Shown: piece after piece, positions 1-6,539 of the stretch
How the letters are laid out: each line of letters starts with the position of its first letter
How positions within the stretch are numbered: the stretch's first letter is position 1
Assembly: GCF_000688655.1 (NCBI RefSeq)
Contig: NZ_JIBO01000007.1
Coordinates: 43,075 to 50,353, forward strand
Reading direction: 5' to 3'
Origin: Lonsdalea quercina subsp. quercina
GTDB taxonomy: Bacteria > Pseudomonadota > Gammaproteobacteria > Enterobacterales > Enterobacteriaceae
Length of the DNA: 7,279 nucleotides
Program-made: the position numbers and the translations under genes
The notes under the pieces: generated by a model
What the model was told of the DNA's origin: nothing
The model's input: only the letters and a program-made list of their open reading frames with translations
The model's database searches: none

Positions 1-400
1 CCGGGACGCCGCGGAATAATGCCACCCCCATCACCGTACCCACCAATAATCCAGCCACGACCGAAGGTTGGCTCGACATCAGCGCAACGCCACGGCCCCC
101 CAGCCAGGAAACCATCACGCCGATCAACACCGCCAGCAGCGATTTCCAGTGCAGGAACGAGTGTATGACCTCTCCCGCGCTGATTTTTCCGCTGGCGATG
201 GGCGCCATCACGCCTATCGTCAATACCAGCACGCCAACGGTCAGGCCGTATTTCTCCACCCAGGGAAAATAGTGATTCAACGGCGTGATGCGTACCGCCA
301 GCAGCGCCAGAATGGCCAGCGTCACGGTCATGTTGTGGCTAATGATGCCAAGCGCGGCCAGCGCCAGTAAAATTAATAGCGTCGGGTCTAAATAGGCCAT
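1..400 (-). CDS. yeaL: YeaL-like DUF441/UPF0756 inner-membrane protein, C-terminus cut off by window edge
   Basis: Translating the minus strand from the ATG at 400-398 gives 133 residues open to the window edge. The family is about 150 residues long, so only the last 15 or so are missing. The protein is very hydrophobic, with about four membrane segments (roughly residues 5-20, 24-36, 52-67 and 85-125). It carries motifs I recognise from E. coli YeaL: FPWVEK near residue 45, VMAPIASG near 63, SFLHWKS near 80, SWLGGRG near 97 and [18 protein letters not shown] at the visible end. An AAGGA ribosome site lies at 411-407, six bases before the ATG. The function of the family is unknown, so only membrane location can be inferred. 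The gene lies downstream of purC on the same strand, 161 bases away, and could be read from purC or from its own promoter. The family call is firm; the symbol is by similarity. Confidence 0.9.
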   Translation of the reverse strand, partial: MAYLDPTLLILLALAALGIISHNMTVTLAILALLAVRITPLNHYFPWVEKYGLTVGVLVLTIGVMAPIASGKISAGEVIHSFLHWKSLLAVLIGVMVSWLGGRGVALMSSQPSVVAGLLVGTVMGVALFRGVP

Positions 401-513
401 GAAAATTCCTTGCGGGGAAAAACAGAAAATACGGCGGGCAATAATACCACCGATCATGATGGGACCGGCGTTCAATCTCAGGCGGAGTGGCGGTACAGTC
501 GAACAACGGGAGC

Positions 514-540
514 GCCGTCAGGTTTTGAGTGCCTGACGGC
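514..540. repeat. 9-bp perfect inverted repeat downstream of purC
   Basis: GCCGTCAGG at 514-522 and CCTGACGGC at 532-540 are exact reverse complements with a nine-base spacer. A transcript from either strand could form this stem-loop. It begins 22 bases after the purC stop. Neither strand has a run of U after the stem: the minus strand continues with GCTCCCG and the plus strand with AAAACG. It is therefore not a standard intrinsic terminator. It could mark or protect the 3' end of purC mRNA. The repeat itself is certain; its role is a guess. Confidence 0.6.
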
Positions 541-561
541 AAAACGAAAACGATTGCTTTT

Positions 562-1275
562 TTAGTCTAAAGAAACGCCGATACGGCGGGCAACTTCCTC
601 ATAGGCTTCGATCACTCCCCCCAGGCTCTGGCGGAAACGGTCTTTATCCATCTTATCCAGCGTGTTTTTGTCCCACAGACGGCTGCCATCCGGCGAAAAC
701 TCATCACCCAGCACCACTTCGCCCTTGAACAAACCAAATTCCAGCTTGAAGTCCACCAGAATCAGCCCGGCATCATCAAACAGCTTGCTGAGAACATCAT
801 TCGCCTGATAGCTCAGCGCCTTCATGCGCGCCAGGTGCTTTGCGCTTACCCAGCCGAAGGTCTCGCAGTAAGACTCGTTGACCATAGGATCGTGCATGGC
901 GTCATTCTTCAGGAACAGATCAAACAGCGGCGGATTTAGAATTTCGCCTTCTTTGATGCCCAGACGTTTCACCAGCGAACCCGCGGCACGGTTACGAATC
1001 ACGCATTCAACCGGCACCATATCCAGTTTTTTTACCAGCACTTCGGTATCGGACAGCAGACGCTCCATCTGAGTCGGAATACCGGCTTCTTCCAGCTTGC
1101 TCATAATGAAGTGATTGAACTTGTTGTTCACCAGCCCTTTACGATCAAACTGCTCAATGCGCTGACCATCTAACGCTGACGTATCATTGCGAAACTGCAG
1201 CACCAGCAGATCGGGATCGTCCGTGGTGTAAACCGTTTTTGCTTTTCCGCGATACAACTCAGCTAGCTTTTGCAT
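562..1275 (-). CDS. purC: Phosphoribosylaminoimidazole-succinocarboxamide (SAICAR) synthase
   Basis: This cytoplasmic enzyme of de novo purine synthesis joins CAIR and L-aspartate, using ATP, to make SAICAR. The 237 residues equal the E. coli length and align end to end. Visible family features are the N-terminal YRGKAK (residues 8-13), [12 protein letters not shown] (89-100), LVDFKLEFG (173-181) and [13 protein letters not shown] (190-202), which belong to the nucleotide and metal site. The ATG at 1275-1273 has GGAG at 1287-1284, eight bases upstream. It lies on the same strand as dapA and bamC, but an intrinsic terminator sits between bamC and purC, so purC probably has its own promoter. 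I could not find a convincing -35/-10 pair or a PurR operator in the 101-base gap, although PurR control is usual for this gene in E. coli. Nothing in the protein looks damaged. Confidence 0.98.
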   Translation of the reverse strand: MQKLAELYRGKAKTVYTTDDPDLLVLQFRNDTSALDGQRIEQFDRKGLVNNKFNHFIMSKLEEAGIPTQMERLLSDTEVLVKKLDMVPVECVIRNRAAGSLVKRLGIKEGEILNPPLFDLFLKNDAMHDPMVNESYCETFGWVSAKHLARMKALSYQANDVLSKLFDDAGLILVDFKLEFGLFKGEVVLGDEFSPDGSRLWDKNTLDKMDKDRFRQSLGGVIEAYEEVARRIGVSLD

Positions 1276-1296
1276 CTTTATTACTCCACACAGTGA

Positions 1297-1316
1297 GGGC
1301 CATCCGCGCCTGGCCC
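1297..1316 (-). other. Short hairpin in the purC leader
   Basis: GGGCCA at 1297-1302 and TGGCCC at 1311-1316 are exact reverse complements around an eight-base loop. In the purC mRNA this GC-rich six-pair stem would end nine bases before the GGAG ribosome site at 1287-1284. Its GGCC arms could also pair with the arms of the terminator just upstream (1350-1370) if a transcript reads through from bamC. The pairing is visible; any regulatory role is speculative. Confidence 0.4.
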
Positions 1317-1341
1317 GTGATAGTTAACGCGTTGACAATAG

Positions 1342-1370
1342 AATAAAAAAGGGCCGGATCATCCGGCCCT
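1342..1370 (-). terminator. Intrinsic terminator of dapA-bamC
   Basis: On the minus strand an A-GGGCCGG arm (1370-1363), a five-base loop and a CCGGCCC-T arm (1357-1350) form a GC-rich stem. A run of six T follows on that strand (1350-1345, the first also able to pair in the stem), then ATT. The stem begins six bases after the bamC stop codon. This is a textbook Rho-independent terminator for bamC transcripts and implies that most of them do not reach purC. Confidence 0.88.
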
Positions 1371-1376
1371 GAACAC

Positions 1377-2417
1377 TTATCGATTAAACGCTGCTTGGAA
1401 CACCGCCACCAACGCGTCGTTTTGCGACTGGGTGAGCGTATGTCCTTTCGAGTCGATGAACTGCAGGCTGCTGCGGTTGCCGAGATCGCCGACCTGCAAC
1501 TTATAATCTCCGTTCATCAGCTGCGGATCTTTCGCACCCAGCGAATCCCAATGGTCGCTGCCCGGCGAGCGGTAGGTCACTGAGACCGTACCCTGAGGAC
1601 GGCTGCGATCGTTCACCGTCATCCCGCTATTTTCCAGCGCCTTCGGCAGGCGGTCCCAGACCTGAACATAGCTTCCGCGCACCACGATCAACGGCAGGCC
1701 GGCATCGTCGGCAGCGCTCTGGACATCCAGAGCCTGACTTCCGCGATGAGACTGCGCATTTTCACGGGCAGACACCGCCTTCTCCAGGCCATCGGATAAC
1801 GAGTTCATCATCTGGCTCGTGTAGCGTTGCGTCAGGAAGGCATCATCCAGCGTTGCGTTGTTCTGCTGCAGGGCGAGGAGTTTCACGCCCAGCGCCAGCT
1901 GATAGCCCTGAGGCTTCAACGACACTTCATAACGCGCCTGATAAGGCGGTTCTTTCTCTTCTTCGGAACTCCAGCTGATCCAGCCGGTGGTCAGCGTCTG
2001 GCTGGCATCCTGACGATTGTCGATGGTGTAGCCTTTGGACTGCATCACCTGAATGAGCTGGGACCACAGCTGGCTGTTCTGAGCGCTGTTTTCCAGCAGC
2101 AGGGTCGCCGTATTTCCACTCACCTGACCGCGTGATCCGTTTAGCAACGCCAGCGATTGCATCGGCGGACGAATATCCAGATTCTTACCCACCAGACCGT
2201 TTTGATTAATCGGCGGGACGTCGTAGTCACCGTTCTGCAACGGCAGAATCATGCCGGACGGGACATTCAGCGCACGGTGCTCCGGCGTCTGCAGGTAGGA
2301 CTCATCACCGTTGACCTGACGCTTGTAGCGTTGATCGTTGGTACAGGCTGTCAGCAGCGTGATCAGCGAAAGGCTGACCACGGTTGCCACCATTGACTTT
2401 TGCAATGAAGAACTCAT
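1377..2417 (-). CDS. bamC: Outer membrane protein assembly factor BamC (lipoprotein)
   Basis: BamC (NlpB) is a lipoprotein of the BAM complex, which inserts beta-barrel proteins into the outer membrane; it binds BamD. The 346 residues compare with 344 in E. coli. A type II signal peptide is clear: a hydrophobic stretch at about 9-22 followed by the lipobox LTAC with Cys25 as lipidation site. Residue 26 is Thr, not Asp, which fits outer-membrane sorting. Next comes RYKRQVNGDESYL, then the extended BamD-binding segment up to about residue 98 (GMILPLQNGDYDVPP, LDIRPP). Two helix-grip domains follow, about 99-215 and 230-346; the second ends in a highly conserved stretch (YKLQVGDLGNRSSLQFID, then TLTQSQNDALVAVFQAAF). 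The ATG at 2417-2415 has AGGGAGA at 2428-2422. The gene starts 16 bases after the dapA stop and is surely cotranscribed with it. A terminator follows at once. Confidence 0.97.
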   Translation of the reverse strand: MSSSLQKSMVATVVSLSLITLLTACTNDQRYKRQVNGDESYLQTPEHRALNVPSGMILPLQNGDYDVPPINQNGLVGKNLDIRPPMQSLALLNGSRGQVSGNTATLLLENSAQNSQLWSQLIQVMQSKGYTIDNRQDASQTLTTGWISWSSEEEKEPPYQARYEVSLKPQGYQLALGVKLLALQQNNATLDDAFLTQRYTSQMMNSLSDGLEKAVSARENAQSHRGSQALDVQSAADDAGLPLIVVRGSYVQVWDRLPKALENSGMTVNDRSRPQGTVSVTYRSPGSDHWDSLGAKDPQLMNGDYKLQVGDLGNRSSLQFIDSKGHTLTQSQNDALVAVFQAAFNR

Positions 2418-2433
2418 TCAATCTCCCTAACGA

Positions 2434-3312
2434 TTACAGCAAACCAGACTGCTTCAACGCCTGCCCTACCGCCTCACGACCACTGTCGGTCAGAGGCGTC
2501 ATTGGCAGACGCAGCGTGTCGGTCGCTATCAATCCCAATGCCTTACAGGCCCACTTCACCGGAATCGGATTGGGTTCTACAAACAGTTTCTGATGAAGCG
2601 GCATCAGCCGTTGGTTAAGACGACGGGCTTCAACAAAGTTGCCTCGCGCGGCCAGCGAGCACATTTCCGCCATTTCACGAGGGGCGACGTTCGCCGTAAC
2701 GGAAATCACCCCGTGACCGCCTAGCTGCATGAAGTCCAGACCAACGTCGTCGTTGCCGCTCAGCAACACGAAGCTGTCATCAACCAGTGCTTGGATCTGA
2801 GTCACCCGGCTTAAGTTCCCCGTCGCCTCTTTAATTCCAACAATATTTTTGATGGCGGCAAGGCGAGCGACGGTTTCAGGCAGCAGATCGCAGCCGGTAC
2901 GGGAGGGCACATTATAGAGGATCTGAGGCAGGTCGGTATGTTCGGCAATCGCTTTAAAGTGCTGGAACAGTCCTTCCTGAGTCGGTCGATTGTAATACGG
3001 CGTCACCGTCAGACAACCGGCGATGCCGCTGTCGTTGAAACGTTGGGTCAGGGAGATGGCTTCCGCCGTGGAATTGGCGCCAGTACCGGCGATAACAGGG
3101 ATGCGTCCGTCGCACAGGTCCAGCGTCAACATCACCACGTCCCCATGTTCATCATGGCTTAGCGTGGCGGACTCTCCAGTGGTCCCAACCGAAACAATTG
3201 CCGATGTTCCGCTAGCGACATGATAATCGATTAATTTTTTCAAAGCTGCGCGATCGACCGCGCCTTTGGCGTCCATCGGTGTAATCAGAGCAACACTACT
3301 TCCCGTAAACAT
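2434..3312 (-). CDS. dapA: 4-hydroxy-tetrahydrodipicolinate synthase
   Basis: DapA condenses pyruvate with aspartate semialdehyde, the first committed step to diaminopimelate and lysine, in the cytoplasm. At 292 residues it matches E. coli DapA without gaps, so numbering carries over. The Schiff-base lysine is Lys161 (in GIKEATGN). Thr44, Thr45, Tyr107, Tyr133 and Arg138 of the active site are all present. The lysine-binding allosteric residues Ser48, Ala49, His53, His56, Asn80, Glu84 and Tyr106 are also kept, so feedback inhibition by lysine is expected. The ATG at 3312-3310 is preceded by the purine-rich GGGAGGGG at 3327-3320. Another ATG at 3319-3317 is out of frame. It is the first gene of a dapA-bamC unit and is divergent from gcvR. 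I see no sign of a riboswitch in the short leader. Confidence 0.98.
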   Translation of the reverse strand: MFTGSSVALITPMDAKGAVDRAALKKLIDYHVASGTSAIVSVGTTGESATLSHDEHGDVVMLTLDLCDGRIPVIAGTGANSTAEAISLTQRFNDSGIAGCLTVTPYYNRPTQEGLFQHFKAIAEHTDLPQILYNVPSRTGCDLLPETVARLAAIKNIVGIKEATGNLSRVTQIQALVDDSFVLLSGNDDVGLDFMQLGGHGVISVTANVAPREMAEMCSLAARGNFVEARRLNQRLMPLHQKLFVEPNPIPVKWACKALGLIATDTLRLPMTPLTDSGREAVGQALKQSGLL

Positions 3313-3341
3313 TGGCCATCCCCTCCCAAAACAAGTGCCTC

Positions 3342-3371
3342 ATGGTACTTTTGACATCCATGCAAAAGCAA
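3342..3371 (-). promoter_or_regulatory. Candidate sigma-70 promoter for dapA-bamC
   Basis: On the minus strand TTGCTT (3371-3366) is followed after 18 bases by TACCAT (3347-3342). This would start transcription near 3335 and give a leader of about 23 bases that includes the dapA ribosome site. The -35 matches consensus at 3 of 6 and the -10 at 4 of 6, so it is modest. A rival is TTGAGA (3436-3431) with TAAAAA (3415-3410) at a short 15-base spacing. Confidence 0.38.
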
Positions 3372-3398
3372 GCGCGCAAGCGCCGTTGTCTGCGCTTG
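3368..3398. repeat. Tandem 8-mer plus inverted copy between the divergent promoters
   Basis: GCAAGCGC occurs twice in tandem (3368-3375 and 3376-3383). The inverted GCGCTTG follows at 3392-3398 after an eight-base gap, so 3377-3383 and 3392-3398 form a seven-pair stem. The element lies between the two candidate -35 boxes of dapA and gcvR, where a shared regulator could bind. A T8 run follows at 3407-3414, but no plus-strand gene upstream would need a terminator here. The repeats are visible; an operator role is only inferred. Confidence 0.45.
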
Positions 3399-3425
3399 GC
3401 AGCCGGTTTTTTTTATGTGTACCAT
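3396..3425 (+). promoter_or_regulatory. Candidate sigma-70 promoter for gcvR-bcp
   Basis: TTGGCA (3396-3401, 5 of 6 to consensus) is followed after 18 bases by TACCAT (3420-3425, 4 of 6). The predicted start near 3432 gives a leader of about 28 bases before the gcvR start. The T8 run lies inside the spacer. A perfect TTGACA also exists at 3351-3356, but nothing like a -10 lies 16-18 bases after it. Confidence 0.42.
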
Positions 3426-3446
3426 GTAGATCTCAACACATTGAAC

Positions 3447-3452
3447 AGGAAG
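3447..3452 (+). promoter_or_regulatory. Ribosome binding site that places the gcvR start
   Basis: AGGAAG here lies seven bases before TTG at 3460. No ATG or GTG in the gcvR frame lies near it, so the site supports a non-ATG start. ATT at 3457-3459, in frame and four bases away, is the only other nearby candidate. Confidence 0.7.
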
Positions 3453-3459
3453 CGCCATT

Positions 3460-4029
3460 TTGCCTAGCCCTCAAGAACACTATCTGGTCGTCACTGCGCT
3501 GGGGGCCGATCGCAACGGCATCGTCAATACGATTACGCGTCATGTCAGCAGCAGCGGCTGCAACATTGAAGATAGCCGTCTTGCCATGCTGGGCAAAGAG
3601 TTCACCTTTATCATGCTGCTGTCCGGCAGTTGGAACGCCATCGCCCGAATTGAGTCCACGCTGCCGATCATCGGCGCCGAGCTGGAACTGCTGATCGTCA
3701 TGAAACGCACGGAGTCGCATGCACGTCCGCCGATGCCCGCCACAGTTTGGGTCAAGGTGGAGGTCGTCGATTCCCCGCATATTATCGAGCGGTTTACCGA
3801 CCTGTTTGACTCTCACCAGATGAACATCGCCGAACTGGTTTCCAAAACTCAGCCGGCCATCGGAGACGCTATGCCGAAACTGTACATTCAGATCACCGCG
3901 CACAGTCCGGCCGCGCTGGACGGTTCAATTATCGAGCCAGCCTTTCATCAGCTATGTACAGAACTGCAAGCACAAGGCAGTATTAGCGTGGTGAACTATC
4001 CACAGCATGAAAAAAGAGATGGAGAGTAG
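3460..4029 (+). CDS. gcvR: Glycine cleavage system transcriptional repressor GcvR
   Basis: GcvR is a cytoplasmic ACT-domain protein. In E. coli it binds the DNA-binding activator GcvA and turns it into a repressor of gcvTHP when glycine is scarce; it has no DNA-binding domain itself. The 189 residues closely follow the E. coli protein (about 190). The N-terminal ACT domain covers about 7-83, with YLVVTALGADRNGIVNTIT and the strongly conserved NIEDSRLAMLG and FTFIMLLSGSWNAI. The C-terminal ACT domain covers about 94-178 (WVKVEVVDSPHIIERF, NIAELVSKTQPA, LYIQITAHSPA). TTG at 3460 is chosen because no ATG or GTG lies near AGGAAG at 3447-3452. The gene is divergent from dapA. Its TAG stop ends two bases before the bcp ATG, so the two are very likely one transcript with coupled translation. 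Confidence 0.95.
   Translation: MPSPQEHYLVVTALGADRNGIVNTITRHVSSSGCNIEDSRLAMLGKEFTFIMLLSGSWNAIARIESTLPIIGAELELLIVMKRTESHARPPMPATVWVKVEVVDSPHIIERFTDLFDSHQMNIAELVSKTQPAIGDAMPKLYIQITAHSPAALDGSIIEPAFHQLCTELQAQGSISVVNYPQHEKRDGE
4021..4024 (+). promoter_or_regulatory. Ribosome binding site for bcp, inside the gcvR end
   Basis: GGAG lies in the last codons of gcvR, seven bases before ATG at 4032. An in-frame GTG at 4029-4031 would leave only four bases, so this site favours the ATG. Confidence 0.7.
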
Positions 4030-4031
4030 TG

Positions 4032-4499
4032 ATGAGCACACTGAAAGCCGGCGATATCGCCCCCCAATTCAGCCTGCCCGATCAGGATGGCGAACCCATT
4101 AGCTTGACCGACTTCCTGGGACAGAGGGTCTTGATTTACTTCTATCCCAAAGCCATGACGCCGGGTTGCACCGTGCAAGCCTGCGGTCTACGCGACAATA
4201 TGGACGACCTGAAGCACTATGGCGTTGAAGTTCTCGGCATCAGCACGGATAAACCCGAGAAATTGTCACGCTTCGCGGAAAAAGAGTTGCTGAACTTTAC
4301 GCTGCTGGCGGATGAAGACCATCAGGTGGCCGCACAATTCGGCGTCTGGGGCGAGAAATCGTTCATGGGGAAAACCTATGACGGCATTCACCGTATCAGC
4401 TTCCTGATCGACGCGGAAGGCAAGGTGGAAAAAGTCTTCGATAATTTCAAAACCAGCAATCACCACGACATCGTGCTGAGCTATCTTAAAGGCGAATAA
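4032..4499 (+). CDS. bcp: Thioredoxin-dependent thiol peroxidase Bcp (peroxiredoxin, BCP/PrxQ group)
   Basis: Bcp reduces hydrogen peroxide and organic peroxides in the cytoplasm and is recycled by thioredoxin. From ATG 4032 it has 155 residues; E. coli Bcp has 156. The peroxidatic cysteine is Cys46 in the motif YPKAMTPGCTVQAC, and the resolving cysteine is Cys51, five residues on, as in atypical two-cysteine enzymes of this group. Other conserved parts are LGISTDKPEKLSRFAEK (68-84) and FGVWGEKSFMGKTYDGIHR (about 103-121). The third E. coli cysteine (Cys99 in the literature, numbered without Met) is replaced by Ala100. That cysteine is not part of the catalytic pair, so activity is expected. 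A start at GTG 4029 would add one residue and overlap the gcvR stop, but the ribosome site spacing favours ATG. The gene is probably cotranscribed with gcvR and ends before a hairpin terminator. Confidence 0.96.
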   Translation: MSTLKAGDIAPQFSLPDQDGEPISLTDFLGQRVLIYFYPKAMTPGCTVQACGLRDNMDDLKHYGVEVLGISTDKPEKLSRFAEKELLNFTLLADEDHQVAAQFGVWGEKSFMGKTYDGIHRISFLIDAEGKVEKVFDNFKTSNHHDIVLSYLKGE

Positions 4500-4523
4500 T
4501 CGTCTTCAAGGCTTGCAAGTTCC

Positions 4524-4560
4524 GCCGGTACGCACGCTTCGTACCGGCTATCTTCCCTTC
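4524..4560 (+). terminator. Probable terminator of gcvR-bcp
   Basis: GCCGGTACG (4524-4532) and CGTACCGGC (4540-4548) form a perfect nine-pair stem with a seven-base loop, 24 bases after the bcp stop. The following TATCTTCCCTTC is pyrimidine-rich but has no unbroken T run, so termination may be partial. The hairpin is certain; the terminator role is likely from strand and position. Confidence 0.65.
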
Positions 4561-4668
4561 TCACACCTTCCACGCTTGCATTCATCCAGCCTTTCAATAC
4601 TTAGGATTTCCTTTGCAGGCGACCTCTGGCTAAGATGAAGACCATGATAACGATTTCGCCCCGTTCAT

Positions 4669-4675
4669 AAGGTGG
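4669..4675 (+). promoter_or_regulatory. Ribosome binding site that places the bepA start
   Basis: AAGGTGG lies eight bases before ATG at 4684. The upstream in-frame GTG at 4672 falls inside this site, which rules it out as the likely start. Confidence 0.75.
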
Positions 4676-4683
4676 TACGCACA

Positions 4684-6147
4684 ATGGCTAACCGACTTCA
4701 CCAAACGGTGATGGCGATGCTGGCGACAACGCTGCTTGCCAACGGCCCAATCGCCGTCAGCGCCGACGTTCAGGATCGTTTGCCGGATATCGGTACGACG
4801 GCAGGCGCTACGCTCAGTATCAATCAGGAACTGGAAATGGGGGATTTTTATCTGCGCAAACTGCGTGCAGGCGCGCCGCTGGTCAACGATCCCCTGCTTT
4901 TACAGTACATCAACCAGCTGGGTAACCGGCTGGTCAAATCCGCCGACTCCGTACGGACGCCGTTTCACTTCTTCCTGGTCAACAACGACGAGATCAACGC
5001 CTTCGCCTTTTTCGGCGGCAATGTCGTGATCCACTCAGGCCTGTTTCGCTATGTCGAGAACGAAAGCGAGTTGGCCTCGGTGCTGGCGCATGAAATCTCT
5101 CACGTCACCCAACGCCATCTGGCGCGCGCTATCGAATCCCAGAGAAGCAGCGCGCCGCTGACCTGGGCGGGCGCGCTGGGGTCGATCCTACTGGCGATGG
5201 CGAATCCTCAGATGGGGATGGCGGCGCTCAGCGGAACGCTGGCGGGCGCTCAGCAAGGCGTGATCAGCTTCACGCAGGCAAATGAACAGGAAGCCGACCG
5301 CATCGGCATTCAGGTGCTGCAACGCGCGGGGTTCGATCCGCAGGCGATGCCTGATTTCCTTCAGCGTCTGGCCGATCAGACGCGCTATGCCACCACGCCG
5401 CCGGAAATGCTGCTCACTCACCCATTGCCGGAAAGCCGGCTGTCCGACTCTCGCAACCGCGCCAACCAGATGCGCTCGACGCCGGTCCATTCGTCGCAGG
5501 ATTTCCTGTTAGCGCGTATTCGCGTACTGACGATGTACGCGTCGGACGACAACCCGATCGCCGCCACGCTGCTCAGCAACTGGGAAAAAGGCAATGTCCG
5601 CGAGCGAGAGGCGGCGCAGTATGGCCGGGCCATTCAGGCATACCAGACCAAGAAATACGATAGCGCTCGCGCGGCTCTCCAGCCCTTGCTCGATAAATCG
5701 CCCGCCGATCCGTGGTTTCTGGACCTGATGACCGATATCGACATTGGGCAGCAGCGCGCGTCGCAGGCCATCGCGCGCCTGCAGAAAATACCGGACGCCC
5801 AGGTCAACCCGGTGCTGCAGCTCAATCTGGCGAACGCCTATGTGGAAGGCCATCAGGCCGCGGCCGCCAGCCGGCTCCTGCATAAGTACACCTACGCCAA
5901 TCCCAGCGATCCCAATGGCTGGGAGCTTCTCGCCCATGCGGCGGCAGACCTGGGTAATCGCAGCGAAGAACTGGCGGCCCGCGCAGAAAGTCTGGCGCTG
6001 AACGACAAGCTCGATCAGGCTATCCGCCTGCTGAGTAATGCCAGCGCCCAGAGCCAACTCGGCAGCCTGGATCAGGCGCGCTACGATGCCCGCATCGATC
6101 AGCTGCGCACGCTGCAAAAACGCTTTCAGCAATACGATAAATCCTGA
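4684..6147 (+). CDS. bepA: Periplasmic M48 metalloprotease/chaperone BepA with C-terminal TPR domain
   Basis: BepA (YfgC) is a periplasmic zinc protease and chaperone that promotes maturation of LptD and degrades stalled LptD or misassembled BamA at the BAM complex. From ATG 4684 it has 487 residues, the E. coli length, and the numbering agrees. A Sec signal peptide spans 1-27 with likely cleavage after AVSA. The zinc motif HEISH is at 136-140, giving His136, catalytic Glu137 and His140; the third ligand is Glu201 in NEQEADRIG. His246 in [10 protein letters not shown], the switch residue that holds the E. coli enzyme inactive, is kept. The rest, from about 300, is a helical TPR array ([37 protein letters not shown]). 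The upstream GTG at 4672 is rejected. It lies after the bcp terminator, and I see no confident promoter or sigma-E site in the gap. yfgD follows 20 bases later. Confidence 0.96.
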   Translation: MANRLHQTVMAMLATTLLANGPIAVSADVQDRLPDIGTTAGATLSINQELEMGDFYLRKLRAGAPLVNDPLLLQYINQLGNRLVKSADSVRTPFHFFLVNNDEINAFAFFGGNVVIHSGLFRYVENESELASVLAHEISHVTQRHLARAIESQRSSAPLTWAGALGSILLAMANPQMGMAALSGTLAGAQQGVISFTQANEQEADRIGIQVLQRAGFDPQAMPDFLQRLADQTRYATTPPEMLLTHPLPESRLSDSRNRANQMRSTPVHSSQDFLLARIRVLTMYASDDNPIAATLLSNWEKGNVREREAAQYGRAIQAYQTKKYDSARAALQPLLDKSPADPWFLDLMTDIDIGQQRASQAIARLQKIPDAQVNPVLQLNLANAYVEGHQAAAASRLLHKYTYANPSDPNGWELLAHAAADLGNRSEELAARAESLALNDKLDQAIRLLSNASAQSQLGSLDQARYDARIDQLRTLQKRFQQYDKS

Positions 6148-6153
6148 TGACCC

Positions 6154-6159
6154 AAAGGA
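6154..6159 (+). promoter_or_regulatory. Ribosome binding site that places the yfgD start
   Basis: AAAGGA lies eight bases before ATG at 6168. It is downstream of the other in-frame ATG (6147), which overlaps the bepA stop, so it can serve only the ATG at 6168. Confidence 0.75.
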
Positions 6160-6167
6160 ATAATGCC

Positions 6168-6533
6168 ATGAACGATCGAGTGGTGATCTATCACAATCCA
6201 CGCTGCGCCAAGAGCCGGGAAACGCTGGCGCTGCTGCAACAGCAGGGCATCGAGCCGCAGATCCTCCGCTATCTGGATACCCCGCCCGATGCCAAGACGC
6301 TAGACTCACTTCTTCAAATGCTTGGTTTTACCCACGCGCGGGATCTCATGCGCCGCCACGAAGCGCTCTACAAGGCGTTGAATCTGGGGGACGAGACGCT
6401 GAGCGAAGCGCAGCTGATTGAGGCGATGGCGACCCATCCCAAATTGATCGAGCGCCCTATTGTCGTGGCTGACGGTCAGGCGCGGCTTGGACGGCCGCCG
6501 GAGAACGTCCTGGCGATCCTGCCGCAGAAATAG
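6168..6533 (+). CDS. yfgD: ArsC-family reductase YfgD
   Basis: This is a small thioredoxin-fold protein of the ArsC/Spx superfamily, glutaredoxin-linked arsenate reductase branch. From ATG 6168 it has 121 residues (E. coli YfgD 119). The N-terminal YHNPRCAKSRETL places the catalytic cysteine at Cys13. The arginines expected around the active site are seen in ARDLMRR (about residues 56-62), IERPIVV (about 95-101) and RLGRPPE (about 105-111). An ATG at 6147 overlaps the bepA TGA stop and would add seven residues, but it has no ribosome site and the extension is absent from E. coli. The gene probably forms a transcript with bepA. No arsR, arsB or other arsenic gene is nearby, so a true arsenate reductase role is unproven; databases often name it arsC. 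Confidence 0.92.
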   Translation: MNDRVVIYHNPRCAKSRETLALLQQQGIEPQILRYLDTPPDAKTLDSLLQMLGFTHARDLMRRHEALYKALNLGDETLSEAQLIEAMATHPKLIERPIVVADGQARLGRPPENVLAILPQK

Positions 6534-6539
6534 CTGGCG

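Noticed and set aside
68..370. Plus-strand open frame of 100 codons
   Set aside because: It is the shadow of the minus-strand YeaL-like gene; its Gln, His and Arg-rich product is typical of reading antisense to a membrane protein.
441..446. TATTAT on the minus strand as a -10 for the YeaL-like gene
   Set aside because: No acceptable -35 lies 16-18 bases upstream; the nearest TTGAAC is 23 bases away.
1320..1340. AACGCGTT palindrome upstream of purC as a possible PurR operator
   Set aside because: The PurR operator centre is different (AAACGTTT-like) and the flanks do not match.
3351..3379. Perfect TTGACA on the plus strand in the dapA-gcvR gap
   Set aside because: The bases 16-18 further on are GC-rich with no -10 resemblance, so it is not called as a promoter.
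3377..3414. Stem CAAGCGC/GCGCTTG followed by T8, resembling a plus-strand terminator
   Set aside because: Nine to ten bases separate the stem from the T run, and no plus-strand gene ends upstream. Promoter-region architecture explains it better.
3433..3903. Open frame of 156 codons on the minus strand opposite gcvR
   Set aside because: It lies antisense to conserved ACT-domain codons and its composition looks like a frame shadow, with no family resemblance.
4549..4683. Sigma-E promoter for bepA
   Set aside because: bepA is a sigma-E regulon member in E. coli, but I found no convincing GGAACTT-like and TCTAA-like pair with suitable spacing here.
5509..6309. Long open frame of 266 codons on the minus strand opposite bepA
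   Set aside because: It is antisense to the conserved TPR half of bepA, shows no recognisable domain, and such frames are common opposite GC-rich genes.
6168..6533. Arsenic-resistance locus
   Set aside because: Only an ArsC-family protein is present, in the conserved bepA-yfgD-hda order, with no arsR, arsB or acr3 neighbour.
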